NCBI GenBank assembly: GCA_964464635.1
Contig: CAYXGT010000040.1
Span: 1 to 24,191 of the forward strand
DNA from: CAYLMG01 sp964464635
GTDB lineage: Bacteria; Planctomycetota; Phycisphaerae; Sedimentisphaerales; Anaerobacaceae
Direction of reading: 5' to 3'
Length of the DNA: 24,191 nt
Below are positions 16,502 through 24,127 of this stretch, piece by piece. How positions within the stretch are numbered: the stretch's first letter is position 1; the number at the start of each line of letters is the position of its first letter. Made by a program: the position numbers and the translations under genes. The notes beneath the pieces are model-generated. The model did not search any database. It had not been told where the DNA came from and worked only from the letters and a program-made list of their open reading frames with translations.

Positions 16502-17917
16502 ATGACTGCTGAATTTATAAACCAGGATTTTCTCCTGCAAACCAAAACTGCCAAACGGCTGTACCACGAGTACGCAGAAAATATGCCAATCTATGATTAC
16601 CACTGCCACCTGCCCGCCGATAGAATCGCCGCCGACCATTGTTTCGAAAACATCACACAGGCCTGGCTTTACGGCGACCACTACAAATGGCGGGCAATGA
16701 GAACAAACGGCATCGATGAGCACTTCTGCACAGGCAATGCCAGCGATTGGGAGAAGTTCGAAAAATGGGCTTCGACAGTCCCTTTCACCCTGAGAAATCC
16801 CCTTTATCACTGGACGCATCTCGAATTAAAAAGATATTTCGGTATCGATGAACTTTTAACAGCAACCAGCGCAAAAGAAATCTACAACCATTGCAGCAAG
16901 ATAATGCAGTCCCCTGAATTCAGTATAAAAAATCTCTTGCGTAAAATGAATGTCAAATTAATCTGCACAACTGAGGGGCCCTTAAATAATCTTGAGGAAC
17001 ATAAAAAAATAAAGCAGCAGAATTTTGAAATATACGTGCACGCCGCTTTCAGGCCGGACCAGTGCCTGGCCATCGAAAACCCGGCCGGATTCAATCAGTT
17101 TCTCGACGAGCTTGAAAAAGTCTCGAATGTGAAAATCACAACATTTGACGATTTACTTACCGCCATAAAAAAAAGACACGATTACTTCCATCAAAACGGC
17201 TGCCGCCTCTCGGATTACGGCCTTGAAACTGCTTACGCACAAGATTATACACAAAATGAAGTCAAAACAATTTTCGGTAAACTTCGAAACGGCACCGAAC
17301 CGGACCTGCTGCAATCCCTCAAGCTCAAATCGGCTCTGATGTATGAATTTGCTCTTATGGATTACAAAAGCGGCTGGGTAATGCAGCTTCATCTGGGGGC
17401 ATTGCGAAACAATAATACAAGGATGTTGAAAACTCTCGGCCCGGATACAGGCTATGATTCAATCGGTGACTTCGAGATAGCAAAACCTCTTGCCAAATTT
17501 CTTGACCGCATCGATACTGATAACAAGCTCCCGAAAACTATTCTTTATAATCTCAATCCGACAGATAACGCACTAATGGCAACTATGATTGGCAACTTCC
17601 AGGACGGCTCTTGTCCCGGCAAACTGCAGTACGGACCAGCCTGGTGGTTCCTCGACCAGAAAGACGGCATAGAAAAACATATCGAGGTTCTGTCTAATAT
17701 GGGATTGTTGGCCCGCTTCGTGGGGATGACGACCGATTCCAGAAGTTTTCTGTCCTTTACACGTCATGAATACTTCCGAAGAATCCTCTGCAACATCCTT
17801 GGAAATGACGTTGAGTCCGGATTGTTGCCTGACGATATTTCTTTGCCTGGTGAAATGATTCAGAATATCTGTTATAACAATGCAAGGAATTACTTTGAAA
17901 TGACTTGCGGGGATTAA
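16502..17917 (+). CDS. uxaC: Glucuronate/galacturonate isomerase
   Basis: A 471-residue protein, the same length as E. coli UxaC. I chose the ATG at 16502 because AGGAG (16491-16495) lies six bases before it; an upstream in-frame start at 16424 would overlap gnd and add 26 unrelated residues. It is an amidohydrolase-fold enzyme. Visible hallmarks are the metal motif YDYHCHLPAD (His34, His36), WLYGDHYKWRAMR, CTTEGPLNNLEEHKKI, and the C-terminal GMTTDSRSFLSFTRHEYFRR block. It converts D-galacturonate to D-tagaturonate and D-glucuronate to D-fructuronate, the entry step for the whole operon. UxaE and the SDR take its products further. Confidence 0.95.
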   Translation: MTAEFINQDFLLQTKTAKRLYHEYAENMPIYDYHCHLPADRIAADHCFENITQAWLYGDHYKWRAMRTNGIDEHFCTGNASDWEKFEKWASTVPFTLRNPLYHWTHLELKRYFGIDELLTATSAKEIYNHCSKIMQSPEFSIKNLLRKMNVKLICTTEGPLNNLEEHKKIKQQNFEIYVHAAFRPDQCLAIENPAGFNQFLDELEKVSNVKITTFDDLLTAIKKRHDYFHQNGCRLSDYGLETAYAQDYTQNEVKTIFGKLRNGTEPDLLQSLKLKSALMYEFALMDYKSGWVMQLHLGALRNNNTRMLKTLGPDTGYDSIGDFEIAKPLAKFLDRIDTDNKLPKTILYNLNPTDNALMATMIGNFQDGSCPGKLQYGPAWWFLDQKDGIEKHIEVLSNMGLLARFVGMTTDSRSFLSFTRHEYFRRILCNILGNDVESGLLPDDISLPGEMIQNICYNNARNYFEMTCGD

Positions 17918-17919
17918 TA

Positions 17920-18951
17920 GTGAATCAATCACAATGGGACCTGCTTTTAGATGTAATCGGGGGCAAAGAAGTTTCTCCCCTGCCGACAGGTTTTATAATC
18001 GACAGCCCCTGGCTGCCGGGCTGGTATGGCATCAGCACACTGGACTATTTCACAAGCGAGAAAATCTGGTTCGACGCAAACAAAAAGGCAATCGACACTT
18101 TCCCCGAAGCGATTTTCCTGCCGGGCTTCTGGGCGGAATTCGGTATGTGCACAGAGCCGAGCGCCTTCGGCTCAAAGTGCAGATGGGGCGAGGTGAGCCT
18201 GCCGCATCCGGGAAAAATCTCCTCAGATATAAACATTCTCTGCCGGCTCGATAAGCCCGACGTAAGAAAAGATGGACTGCTGCCCTTCGTGATAAATCGA
18301 CTCAAACACACACAAAAGCAAATCGAAAAAATCGGACATCAAATCAAATTCGCCGTCGCCAGGGGCCCTTTGAATATCGCGTCATTTCTGTTCGGCACGA
18401 CCGAGCTTATGATGGCAATGATGACAGAGCAGGAGAAATGTCACAAACTAATCGAATTGATCACTGATTTTTTGACCGACTGGATTGAATATCAGATAAA
18501 GTGCTTCCCGACAATCGAAGGTATTCTGCTGCTCGATGACATTATCGGTTTCATCGGCGATGAACAGTGCAGAGAGTACGTTGTACCATACTTCAAAAAA
18601 ATCTACGGCTCATTCGATGCAAAAGTAAATTTCCTGCACAATGATGCGCCCGGCCTTGTCTGTGCTCCGTATCTCGCGGAAATCGGTGTGAATCTATTCA
18701 ACTTCAGCTTCAAACACAGTATAGCCGAAATGAAAAAGCTTACCTCAGGAAAAGTCACACTGCTCGGCAATATCCCGCCAAGGGACGTACTCAAACAGGG
18801 AACGCCTGAAGATGTTGCCGATGCCCTGAAAAAATCCGTTGAAGGCCTAAATGATAAAACAAAAATCGTCCTCTCCTGCGGCGGCGGTGTGACTCAGGGA
18901 GTCACCACCGAAAACATAATTTCGTTTATTGCAACAGCAATGACTTTATAG
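17920..18951 (+). CDS. Uroporphyrinogen decarboxylase (UroD/MtaA)-like protein, function unknown
   Basis: The GTG at 17920, two bases after the uxaC stop and preceded by GGGG, is the likely start, giving 343 residues. A TTG at 17905 would overlap uxaC. The fold family shows in the PLGF-like core, LLLDDIIGFIGDE (203-215), VNFLHND (236-242), LLGNIPPRDVLKQGTPEDV (281-299) and LSCGGG (318-323). Methyltransferases of this family (MtaA, CmuA) bind zinc through H-x-C plus a late Cys. Here the first motif is H240-N-D242, with C320 as the late Cys. It is therefore neither a normal haem-pathway UroD nor a standard methyltransferase. UroD-like genes in sugar operons of this kind lack a known role; a link to methyl groups from pectin is speculation. 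Confidence 0.75.
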   Translation: MNQSQWDLLLDVIGGKEVSPLPTGFIIDSPWLPGWYGISTLDYFTSEKIWFDANKKAIDTFPEAIFLPGFWAEFGMCTEPSAFGSKCRWGEVSLPHPGKISSDINILCRLDKPDVRKDGLLPFVINRLKHTQKQIEKIGHQIKFAVARGPLNIASFLFGTTELMMAMMTEQEKCHKLIELITDFLTDWIEYQIKCFPTIEGILLLDDIIGFIGDEQCREYVVPYFKKIYGSFDAKVNFLHNDAPGLVCAPYLAEIGVNLFNFSFKHSIAEMKKLTSGKVTLLGNIPPRDVLKQGTPEDVADALKKSVEGLNDKTKIVLSCGGGVTQGVTTENIISFIATAMTL

Positions 18952-19025
18952 TATGCTTAAAAATTATGCTATTTGCCTGATATATGCTGCTGTCTTGATA
19001 TTAAACATAAGGCCTGAATAAAAAA

Positions 19026-20012
19026 ATGAAAAAGGGATTATTTGTATTTATTATAATTTTAGCGGCCTTGTTGATTCTGAATTATTTTTTCACAGGTGAC
19101 AAAGGGACAGATGTCCGTATTTTAAGATTGGCTCACAGCCTCAATACGCGTCACCCGGTTCACAAGACGATGGAATATATGGCCGAGCTGGTCAAAGAAA
19201 AATCCGGCGGCTCATTAATCGTACAGATTTTTCCCAGCGAACAGCTCGGAACCGAAAAGGAATGTATTGAAGCGCTTCAGCTTGGTTATCTCGCTATGAC
19301 CAAAACCTCGACAGCTCCAATGGAGGGATTCGTACCGGAAATGCAGATTTTCGGAATTCCTTACTTGTTCAGGGATTCCGAGCATTACTGGAAGGTCCTG
19401 AAAGGACCTATCGGCCGAGAGCTGCTCGTAGCCGGAACTGATAAGGGACTTCGGGGTTTGTGTTACTATGACGCCGGGGCCAGAAGCTTTTATGCCAAAA
19501 AGGAAATACACAGCCCACAAGACCTGAACGGCCTCAAAATACGTGTTATGGAAAGCGTCATGGCTGTGCAGATGATTAAAGCGATGGGCGGTTCACCTAC
19601 ACCGATTTCCTGGGGCGAACTATACACCTCTCTTGACCAGGGCGTGGTCGATGCTGCCGAAAATAATCCGCCATCTTTCGATACATCAAGGCATTTCGAG
19701 ATTTGTAAATTCTACATTCTTGACGAGCACGTTCGCCTACCCGATATGCTGCTGATAAGTACGAAAGTATGGCAAAGCCTGAATGCCCGACAGCAGCAGA
19801 TTTTACAGGAAGCTGTAGATGAATCGGTGGAATATAACCTCAAGTTATGGAAAGAAGCTGAACAGGCCTCGCTTGAAAAAGTCCAGGCAGCCGGTGTAAT
19901 CATTATCCGGCCCGACAAGAAGCCCTTTCAGCAGTCGGTGCAGTCAATGTGGGAAAAATACGAAGACACCGAACTCGGTGCTTTAATAAAGCGAATCACG
20001 GAGATTGAATAA
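19026..20012 (+). CDS. dctP: TRAP transporter solute-binding protein (DctP family)
   Basis: A 328-residue DctP-type periplasmic binding protein. A basic start and a long hydrophobic segment (about 4-22, IIILAALLILNYFF) without an obvious lipobox suggest a signal peptide or membrane anchor. Typical motifs are LRLAHSLNTRHP (33-44), FPSEQLGTEKE (69-79), GIPYLFRD (110-117), GARSFYA, and LNGLKIRVM with Arg173, the conserved residue that pairs with the substrate carboxylate. GGSPTPISWGELYTSLDQGVVD follows. Its stop overlaps the dctQ start by one base (TAATG). Given its operon, the substrate is probably galacturonate, glucuronate or a related sugar acid. A 74-base gap separates it from the UroD-like gene; I see no clear promoter or terminator there. 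Confidence 0.9.
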   Translation: MKKGLFVFIIILAALLILNYFFTGDKGTDVRILRLAHSLNTRHPVHKTMEYMAELVKEKSGGSLIVQIFPSEQLGTEKECIEALQLGYLAMTKTSTAPMEGFVPEMQIFGIPYLFRDSEHYWKVLKGPIGRELLVAGTDKGLRGLCYYDAGARSFYAKKEIHSPQDLNGLKIRVMESVMAVQMIKAMGGSPTPISWGELYTSLDQGVVDAAENNPPSFDTSRHFEICKFYILDEHVRLPDMLLISTKVWQSLNARQQQILQEAVDESVEYNLKLWKEAEQASLEKVQAAGVIIIRPDKKPFQQSVQSMWEKYEDTELGALIKRITEIE

Positions 20013-20542
20013 TGTTTCTAACAGCCAAAAAAATCCTCGACAGAACACTTGAAATTCTCGTAATGGCCGTTGTCGCAGTGCTGGTCGTCGATGTCCTGTG
20101 GCAGGTTTTTACGCGTTTTATACTCGCAGACCCCAGCAGCTGGACAGAAGAGCTGGCAATTTTTCTTCTAATCTGGGTAGCTTTGCTCGGAGCGGCTGTT
20201 GCACTGAATAGAGGAGCACATCTGGGCATCGATTACTTCGTCGGTAAGCTGGACAAAAAAACAAGGATATACATAGAGATTTTCGCATTCTTCTGTATCG
20301 CCTGTTTCGCATTTTTTGTAATGATTCTCGGCGGTATCAACCTGGTTAAAACTTTGGTGCAGACATCTCCCGCCCTTGGAATCAGGATGGGCTATGTTTA
20401 CCTGGCCGTTCCCATCAGCGGCGGTTTTATGCTTTTGTATAGTGTCCTGGCACTTGCCGAGCGCCTTATACTGTGCATAGAGCATCCTGAGAAAATTGAA
20501 ACGTTTCAGTCTCAGCATGAGGTGCCTGAAGAGGTCGATTAG
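20012..20542 (+). CDS. dctQ: TRAP transporter small membrane subunit (DctQ family)
   Basis: A 176-residue protein with four predicted membrane helices (about 11-32, 48-70, 87-109 and 128-152), the standard DctQ plan. The WTEELAIFLLIW stretch before helix 2 and NRGAHLGIDYF after it are typical. GGAG a few bases before the ATG inside the end of dctP, together with the one-base overlap, implies translational coupling. It partners the DctM channel subunit in sodium-driven uptake of the solute brought by DctP. Confidence 0.9.
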   Translation: MFLTAKKILDRTLEILVMAVVAVLVVDVLWQVFTRFILADPSSWTEELAIFLLIWVALLGAAVALNRGAHLGIDYFVGKLDKKTRIYIEIFAFFCIACFAFFVMILGGINLVKTLVQTSPALGIRMGYVYLAVPISGGFMLLYSVLALAERLILCIEHPEKIETFQSQHEVPEEVD

Positions 20543-20563
20543 AAAAAGGAGCAAAATGATTTT

Positions 20564-21865
20564 ATGGATTTTCCCGTAGCGGTATTAGTTATTGTTTTTG
20601 TCATTCTCTTGACCTTAAACGTCCCCGTTGCATTCTCAATGGGTCTTGCGGCACTGCTGGCAATTCTTGCAATGGGCGACCTTCCTTCTTTTGTGTCAGT
20701 GGCTCACAAGATAGCAACCGGTATTGACAGTTTCGCGCTTTTGGCGATTCCATTTTTCATACTGTCCGGCCTGCTTATGGGGCACGGCGGTATTGCACGC
20801 CGTCTTATCGATTTCGCCAATGTCCTCGTGGGGCGGTTTCGAGGCGGCCTTGCTCTTGTCAATATTCTTACCTGTATGTTCTTCGGCGCGATTTCCGGCT
20901 CCGCTACTGCCGCAATATCAAGCGTCGGCGGTTTTATGATTCCGCTAATGAACAAAAGAGGATATGACAAAAATTTTAACGCTGCCGTAACGGTTACTGC
21001 AGCTACGACCGGCTTGTTGATACCTCCGAGCAATATTATGATTGTATATTCACTGGCTACCGGCGGAGCCGTCTCAATCGCAGCTATATTTTTTGCAGGT
21101 GTAATTCCAGGTATCCTTGTCGGGCTGGCTCTAATGGTGGTTAGCGGAATCATTTCACTTAAAAGAAACTACGGAGAAGGCGAAAGTCTCGTAAAAGGTC
21201 AATCTTTCGTACGTTTTTTGAAGGCTATACCGGCCCTTTTGCTTATTGTAATCGTTCTTGGCGGAATTCTGAGAGGCGTCTTTACTCCAACCGAGGCTTC
21301 GGTGATTGCGGTGCTATATTCGTTTATCCTGGCGGTCTTTTTTTATAAGGAAGTCAAATACAAAGACCTGCCCAAAATCCTGCTTCAGGCTGGGGTCACC
21401 ACTTCGGTAGTGTTTATGCTCATTGGTACGAGCATGGCGATGAGCTGGGTATTGGCAGCCGAAAGCGTTCCCCAGGATATCAGTGCCGCTCTGCTCGGAC
21501 TAACCGATAATAAAATCATCGTGCTGCTCATTATCAATCTGATTCTGCTCGCGGTGGGGACATTTATGGATATGACGCCGGCCGTCCTGATTTTTACTCC
21601 CATCTTTCTGCCGGTAGTGGCTCAGTTCGGGATAAATCCTTTGCATTTCGGAATAATTATGATTATGAACTTGTGTATCGGCCTGTGCACGCCCCCCGTA
21701 GGGACCTGTTTATTTCTGGGCTGCGGTATTGCACAAACAAATGTTACAAAGGTTATGAAACAGATACTGCCGTTTTATACCGCGATGGTTTTAGCTCTCT
21801 TTATATGCTCCTACATACCACAATTATCTCTCTGGCTTCCCGAACAACTGGGATTATTAAAGTAG
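20564..21865 (+). CDS. dctM: TRAP transporter large permease subunit (DctM family)
   Basis: A 433-residue, very hydrophobic protein with about 12 membrane segments. It carries DctM hallmarks: LLAIPFFILSGLLMGHGGIARRLI, GAISGSATAAISSVGG, TGLLIPPSNIMIVYS, FTPTEASVIAVLYS and NLCIGLCTPPVGTCLF. AAGGAG at 20547-20552 serves the ATG at 20564; an ATG at 20556 is out of frame and stops after seven codons. It forms the channel of the uptake system and is the last gene of the operon, followed by a hairpin terminator. Confidence 0.93.
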   Translation: MDFPVAVLVIVFVILLTLNVPVAFSMGLAALLAILAMGDLPSFVSVAHKIATGIDSFALLAIPFFILSGLLMGHGGIARRLIDFANVLVGRFRGGLALVNILTCMFFGAISGSATAAISSVGGFMIPLMNKRGYDKNFNAAVTVTAATTGLLIPPSNIMIVYSLATGGAVSIAAIFFAGVIPGILVGLALMVVSGIISLKRNYGEGESLVKGQSFVRFLKAIPALLLIVIVLGGILRGVFTPTEASVIAVLYSFILAVFFYKEVKYKDLPKILLQAGVTTSVVFMLIGTSMAMSWVLAAESVPQDISAALLGLTDNKIIVLLIINLILLAVGTFMDMTPAVLIFTPIFLPVVAQFGINPLHFGIIMIMNLCIGLCTPPVGTCLFLGCGIAQTNVTKVMKQILPFYTAMVLALFICSYIPQLSLWLPEQLGLLK

Positions 21866-21875
21866 AACATAAATT

Positions 21876-21904
21876 AAGACGGCTGAAAAAATATCAGCCG
21901 TCTT
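21876..21904. terminator. Bidirectional rho-independent-type hairpin
   Basis: Perfect 11-base arms AAGACGGCTGA (21876-21886) and TCAGCCGTCTT (21894-21904) enclose a 7-base loop. A pyrimidine-rich TCTTC tail follows on the plus strand and TTAATTT on the minus strand. It sits between the convergent dctM and rpsT genes and can serve both. Confidence 0.85.
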
Positions 21905-21942
21905 CTTCAATCTAAAATCCGATGAACCGCTTTTAACAACTT

Positions 21943-22218
21943 TTACTTCTTCTGGGCTTTGAGCTGATTCAGCTTCTTCGCCAGACGCGACTTCTTCCGC
22001 GCAGCAGTCCTCTTGTGCATCGTGCTCCTCGAAGCCGCCTTATCAAGCTTTTGAACTGTCAGCCGATACTGCTCCGCTGCGGCTTTCGCATCGCCGGCCG
22101 ACAACGACTCCTCAAAATGCTTCGTCTGTGTCTTTATCCGGCTCTTGCGGGCGCGATTTATCATTTTTCTCTTCGCGTTCTGCCTTACTCTTTTCTTCGC
22201 TGATAACGAATGTGCCAC
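21943..22218 (-). CDS. rpsT: 30S ribosomal protein S20
   Basis: A 91-residue, strongly basic protein, normal for S20. Its start MAHSLSAKKRVRQNAKR, the middle ARKSRIKTQTK and the end HKRTAARKKSRLAKKLNQLK are diagnostic. The start codon is GTG, with AGGAG (22224-22228, minus strand) ahead of it. S20 binds 16S rRNA in the small subunit. It is convergent to the uronate operon and probably transcribed from its own promoter or after the TPR gene (81-base gap). Confidence 0.96.
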   Translation of the reverse strand: MAHSLSAKKRVRQNAKRKMINRARKSRIKTQTKHFEESLSAGDAKAAAEQYRLTVQKLDKAASRSTMHKRTAARKKSRLAKKLNQLKAQKK

Positions 22219-22299
22219 TTCAATCTCCTAAATTCACCTTAAACTCTCAATAAAACAATTCTTCTATTAACAATAAAATATACAAGTGCCGAAAAAGAA

Positions 22300-23706
22300 T
22301 CAGCCTTCCTGTTGCTTCTTTCTTAACTGGTCAACCCGCTGGCGAACGTCACTGTATGAAAAATCAAGCTGTGCTATCTTACGGTATATCTCCAGAGCTT
22401 TTTCCTCCTTGCTGTCGGCTTCATACGCTCTGCCCAGATTGTAACGAAGCTCCTTGGCCAATTCATCCTCCTTCGCCTCATAGGAATCAATCGCCTGATT
22501 GAAAACATCAATTGCATCCATATACCAGCCCTTCAGATAAAAACATAATCCAATCTTACCCATCGATGTTATCCGGTGCCGCGGGTCCTTCTGCGCCTCC
22601 TGATATAAAGGTATCGCCTCATCATATCGCTCATTTTCAACCAGGCAGTTCCCATATTCGTACTTAGCCTGCAAATCCGTCGGGTAATTCTCAACACAAA
22701 GACGGTAGTGCTCCAGGCTCACCTCTTTCAACTGCTTTTCAAGCCGCTCAATTGCCGCCTTCGCCTCCGCGTCGTCCGGCTCCACCTCCAATTCAAACTT
22801 CGCATCTCTCAGCTCGCGCTCGAGCTGCCTTATTTTTATCTGGCCGGCTTTCTGCTTATAGCTGAAATCGCTCTTCTTCTGATACGTCTTTTCCAAAAGC
22901 TCTATCGCCTCATTCTCCGATTCCTCCTCTTCCGTCTCTAAAAGAGCCTGGGCAAGATTATAAATATTCCTCGGCAAATCCGGCTCCTCCGCCAGCGCCT
23001 CCCTTGCATCCTTAACTGCTGTAAGCCGGTAGTCCTCGGTCTTGATGACACTCTCCTGCGACTGAAGCTTCTCCTGAACCTCGCGGTCCTTTATGGAATG
23101 TCTGAAGTCACCCTCCTGGTCGTATTTACCCCTCGCCACCGTAAGCTCTGCTGAAAGCCTCTTGTACTCGTCCGCCAGGTTCCCATCTTCCGGCCGCAGC
23201 TTAATCGCGCACTGAATAGCCAACAGCGCCCTGTCATACTCCTCTATCTGTGAGTAGCAATCTTTGAGCAGTATATATGTATGAAAAGATGACTTAGGCG
23301 CTGCGTTATTCATCTGAAACAGCAAATCTGCAATCCACCTCGCTGTATCCTTAAACTCGCCCGCTATCGCCGCCTTCAGCATCGACTCTCCATAAGATAT
23401 ACTGCCCGGGTCCTTTGCGAAAAGATATTCGGCATTAAGCATCTGTTCCAGCGGCTCCTGGCGCTTGCCCCGCAGCCTTTTTACCCTTTCCATCATAGAA
23501 GGCTTTTTGCCGCCTTTTTCCTTCCTCTCCAGGGCCAGCGCATGAAGCTTCATGTGACCGTCCATAACCGAATCAGGAGCGCAGCGCAGGCCGTCTATGT
23601 ACATATCGATAGCGTAATCGTAGTTACCCTTCTCAGCCACGCTCCGGGCCTTCTCAAAAAAGACCCACGACTTGGCCATCCCGGATTTTTCACTCTCGCC
23701 GTTCAT
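22300..23706 (-). CDS. TPR-repeat protein with central coiled coil, function unknown
   Basis: A 468-residue acidic protein with no signal peptide or membrane segment, so probably cytoplasmic. TPR-like helix pairs occur near the N-terminus (ARSVAEKGNYDYAIDMYIDGL), around 140-180 (YSQIEEYDRALLAIQCAI) and clearly at about 340-455 (GNCLVENERYDEAIPLYQEA, FYLKGWYMDAIDVFNQAI, AYEADSKEEKALEIYRKI). A charged coiled-coil stretch at about 275-330 (QLERELRDAKFELE, IERLEKQLKEVSLEH) separates them. Such proteins serve as protein-binding scaffolds; the partner is unknown. The ATG at 23704-23706 has GAGG only four bases before it; a second Met at codon 10 has no ribosome-binding site. The gene lies just upstream of rpsT on the same strand. 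Confidence 0.8.
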   Translation of the reverse strand: MNGESEKSGMAKSWVFFEKARSVAEKGNYDYAIDMYIDGLRCAPDSVMDGHMKLHALALERKEKGGKKPSMMERVKRLRGKRQEPLEQMLNAEYLFAKDPGSISYGESMLKAAIAGEFKDTARWIADLLFQMNNAAPKSSFHTYILLKDCYSQIEEYDRALLAIQCAIKLRPEDGNLADEYKRLSAELTVARGKYDQEGDFRHSIKDREVQEKLQSQESVIKTEDYRLTAVKDAREALAEEPDLPRNIYNLAQALLETEEEESENEAIELLEKTYQKKSDFSYKQKAGQIKIRQLERELRDAKFELEVEPDDAEAKAAIERLEKQLKEVSLEHYRLCVENYPTDLQAKYEYGNCLVENERYDEAIPLYQEAQKDPRHRITSMGKIGLCFYLKGWYMDAIDVFNQAIDSYEAKEDELAKELRYNLGRAYEADSKEEKALEIYRKIAQLDFSYSDVRQRVDQLRKKQQEG

Positions 23707-23754
23707 ATCCTCTATACCATATTATACATTCCAAACTTCCCTTTTAAATCCCAT

Positions 23755-23782
23755 ATCCTAAGCAATTACAAAAAATTGTCAA
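23755..23782 (-). promoter_or_regulatory. Candidate promoter of the TPR gene
   Basis: On the minus strand TTGACA (23777-23782) is followed after 16 bases by TAGGAT (23755-23760). A second -10-like TATAAT (23721-23726) lies closer to the gene, with a weaker -35, and would give almost no leader. Motif matching only. Confidence 0.4.
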
Positions 23783-23947
23783 ACATTAAAAATCCCCCCA
23801 AATCCCGCCATACTCTTGCTGCAAAACACTCTCTGCTTATTATTTCCATCCGCCGCTTTCGCATCAATATACCAACATAATCTCGAGACTAACAGCCTTT
23901 AGGCCATTTTCTACTTTTTAGGTTGTATATTTTTTTTTATTTTATTC

Positions 23948-23975
23948 TTGACAATATCTATGGGGGGGGTAAATT
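23948..23975 (+). promoter_or_regulatory. Candidate promoter with a G8 tract in the spacer
   Basis: A consensus -35 TTGACA (23948-23953) is followed after 16 bases by TAAATT (23970-23975). The second half of the spacer is an uninterrupted run of eight G (23962-23969). A TATAAC at 23975-23980 would be 21 bases from the -35. It would drive the short ORF at 24020 and the exported protein at 24120. Confidence 0.45.
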
Positions 23976-24019
23976 ATAACTTAATATGAGACACTGAAAG
24001 GATTGCGGAAAGGATTAGA

Positions 24020-24127
24020 ATGACCACACACGCCCAAAAGCTGCTATCAGTTTTGGCGCTTATTTCCCACTCAAGTTTTGAACATATCTGTTTTGCTCAA
24101 ATAATAAGGAGGTCTATAAATGTATAA
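24020..24127 (+). CDS. Short 35-codon ORF, possible leader peptide
   Basis: ATG at 24020 follows the purine-rich GGAAAGGA (24007-24014). The ORF encodes 35 residues with a hydrophobic, signal-like stretch (KLLSVLALISHSSF) and ends at TAA 24125-24127, eight bases past the A of the next start codon at 24120. The overlap suggests translational coupling or a leader peptide, but an ORF of this size can occur by chance. Function unknown. Confidence 0.3.
   Translation: MTTHAQKLLSVLALISHSSFEHICFAQIIRRSINV
24105..24113 (+). promoter_or_regulatory. Strong Shine-Dalgarno for the gene at 24120
   Basis: TAAGGAGGT is a full match to the anti-16S sequence, seven bases before the ATG at 24120. It is the strongest ribosome-binding site in the window and decides the start of the last gene. 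Confidence 0.8.

Larger units (their letters stand above)
23707..24019. other. Non-coding divergent intergenic region
   Basis: About 313 bases between the TPR gene (minus) and the short leader ORF (plus). It holds a promoter candidate for each side and a G8 tract. I see no RNA gene, no convincing terminator and no repeat array. The stretch at 23790-23880 carries nothing I can identify. Confidence 0.6.

Noticed and set aside
17905..17919. TTG start for the UroD-like gene
   Set aside because: It overlaps uxaC and has no ribosome-binding site; the GTG at 17920 gives a clean operon junction.
20704..21153. A 149-codon minus-strand ORF inside dctM
   Set aside because: Overlaps a well-supported membrane protein; the translation is the typical reverse of hydrophobic codons.
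23983..23992. ATATGAG half-site resembling operator sites A and B
   Set aside because: Only one arm is present; the matching CTCA arm at the right distance is missing, so it is probably chance.
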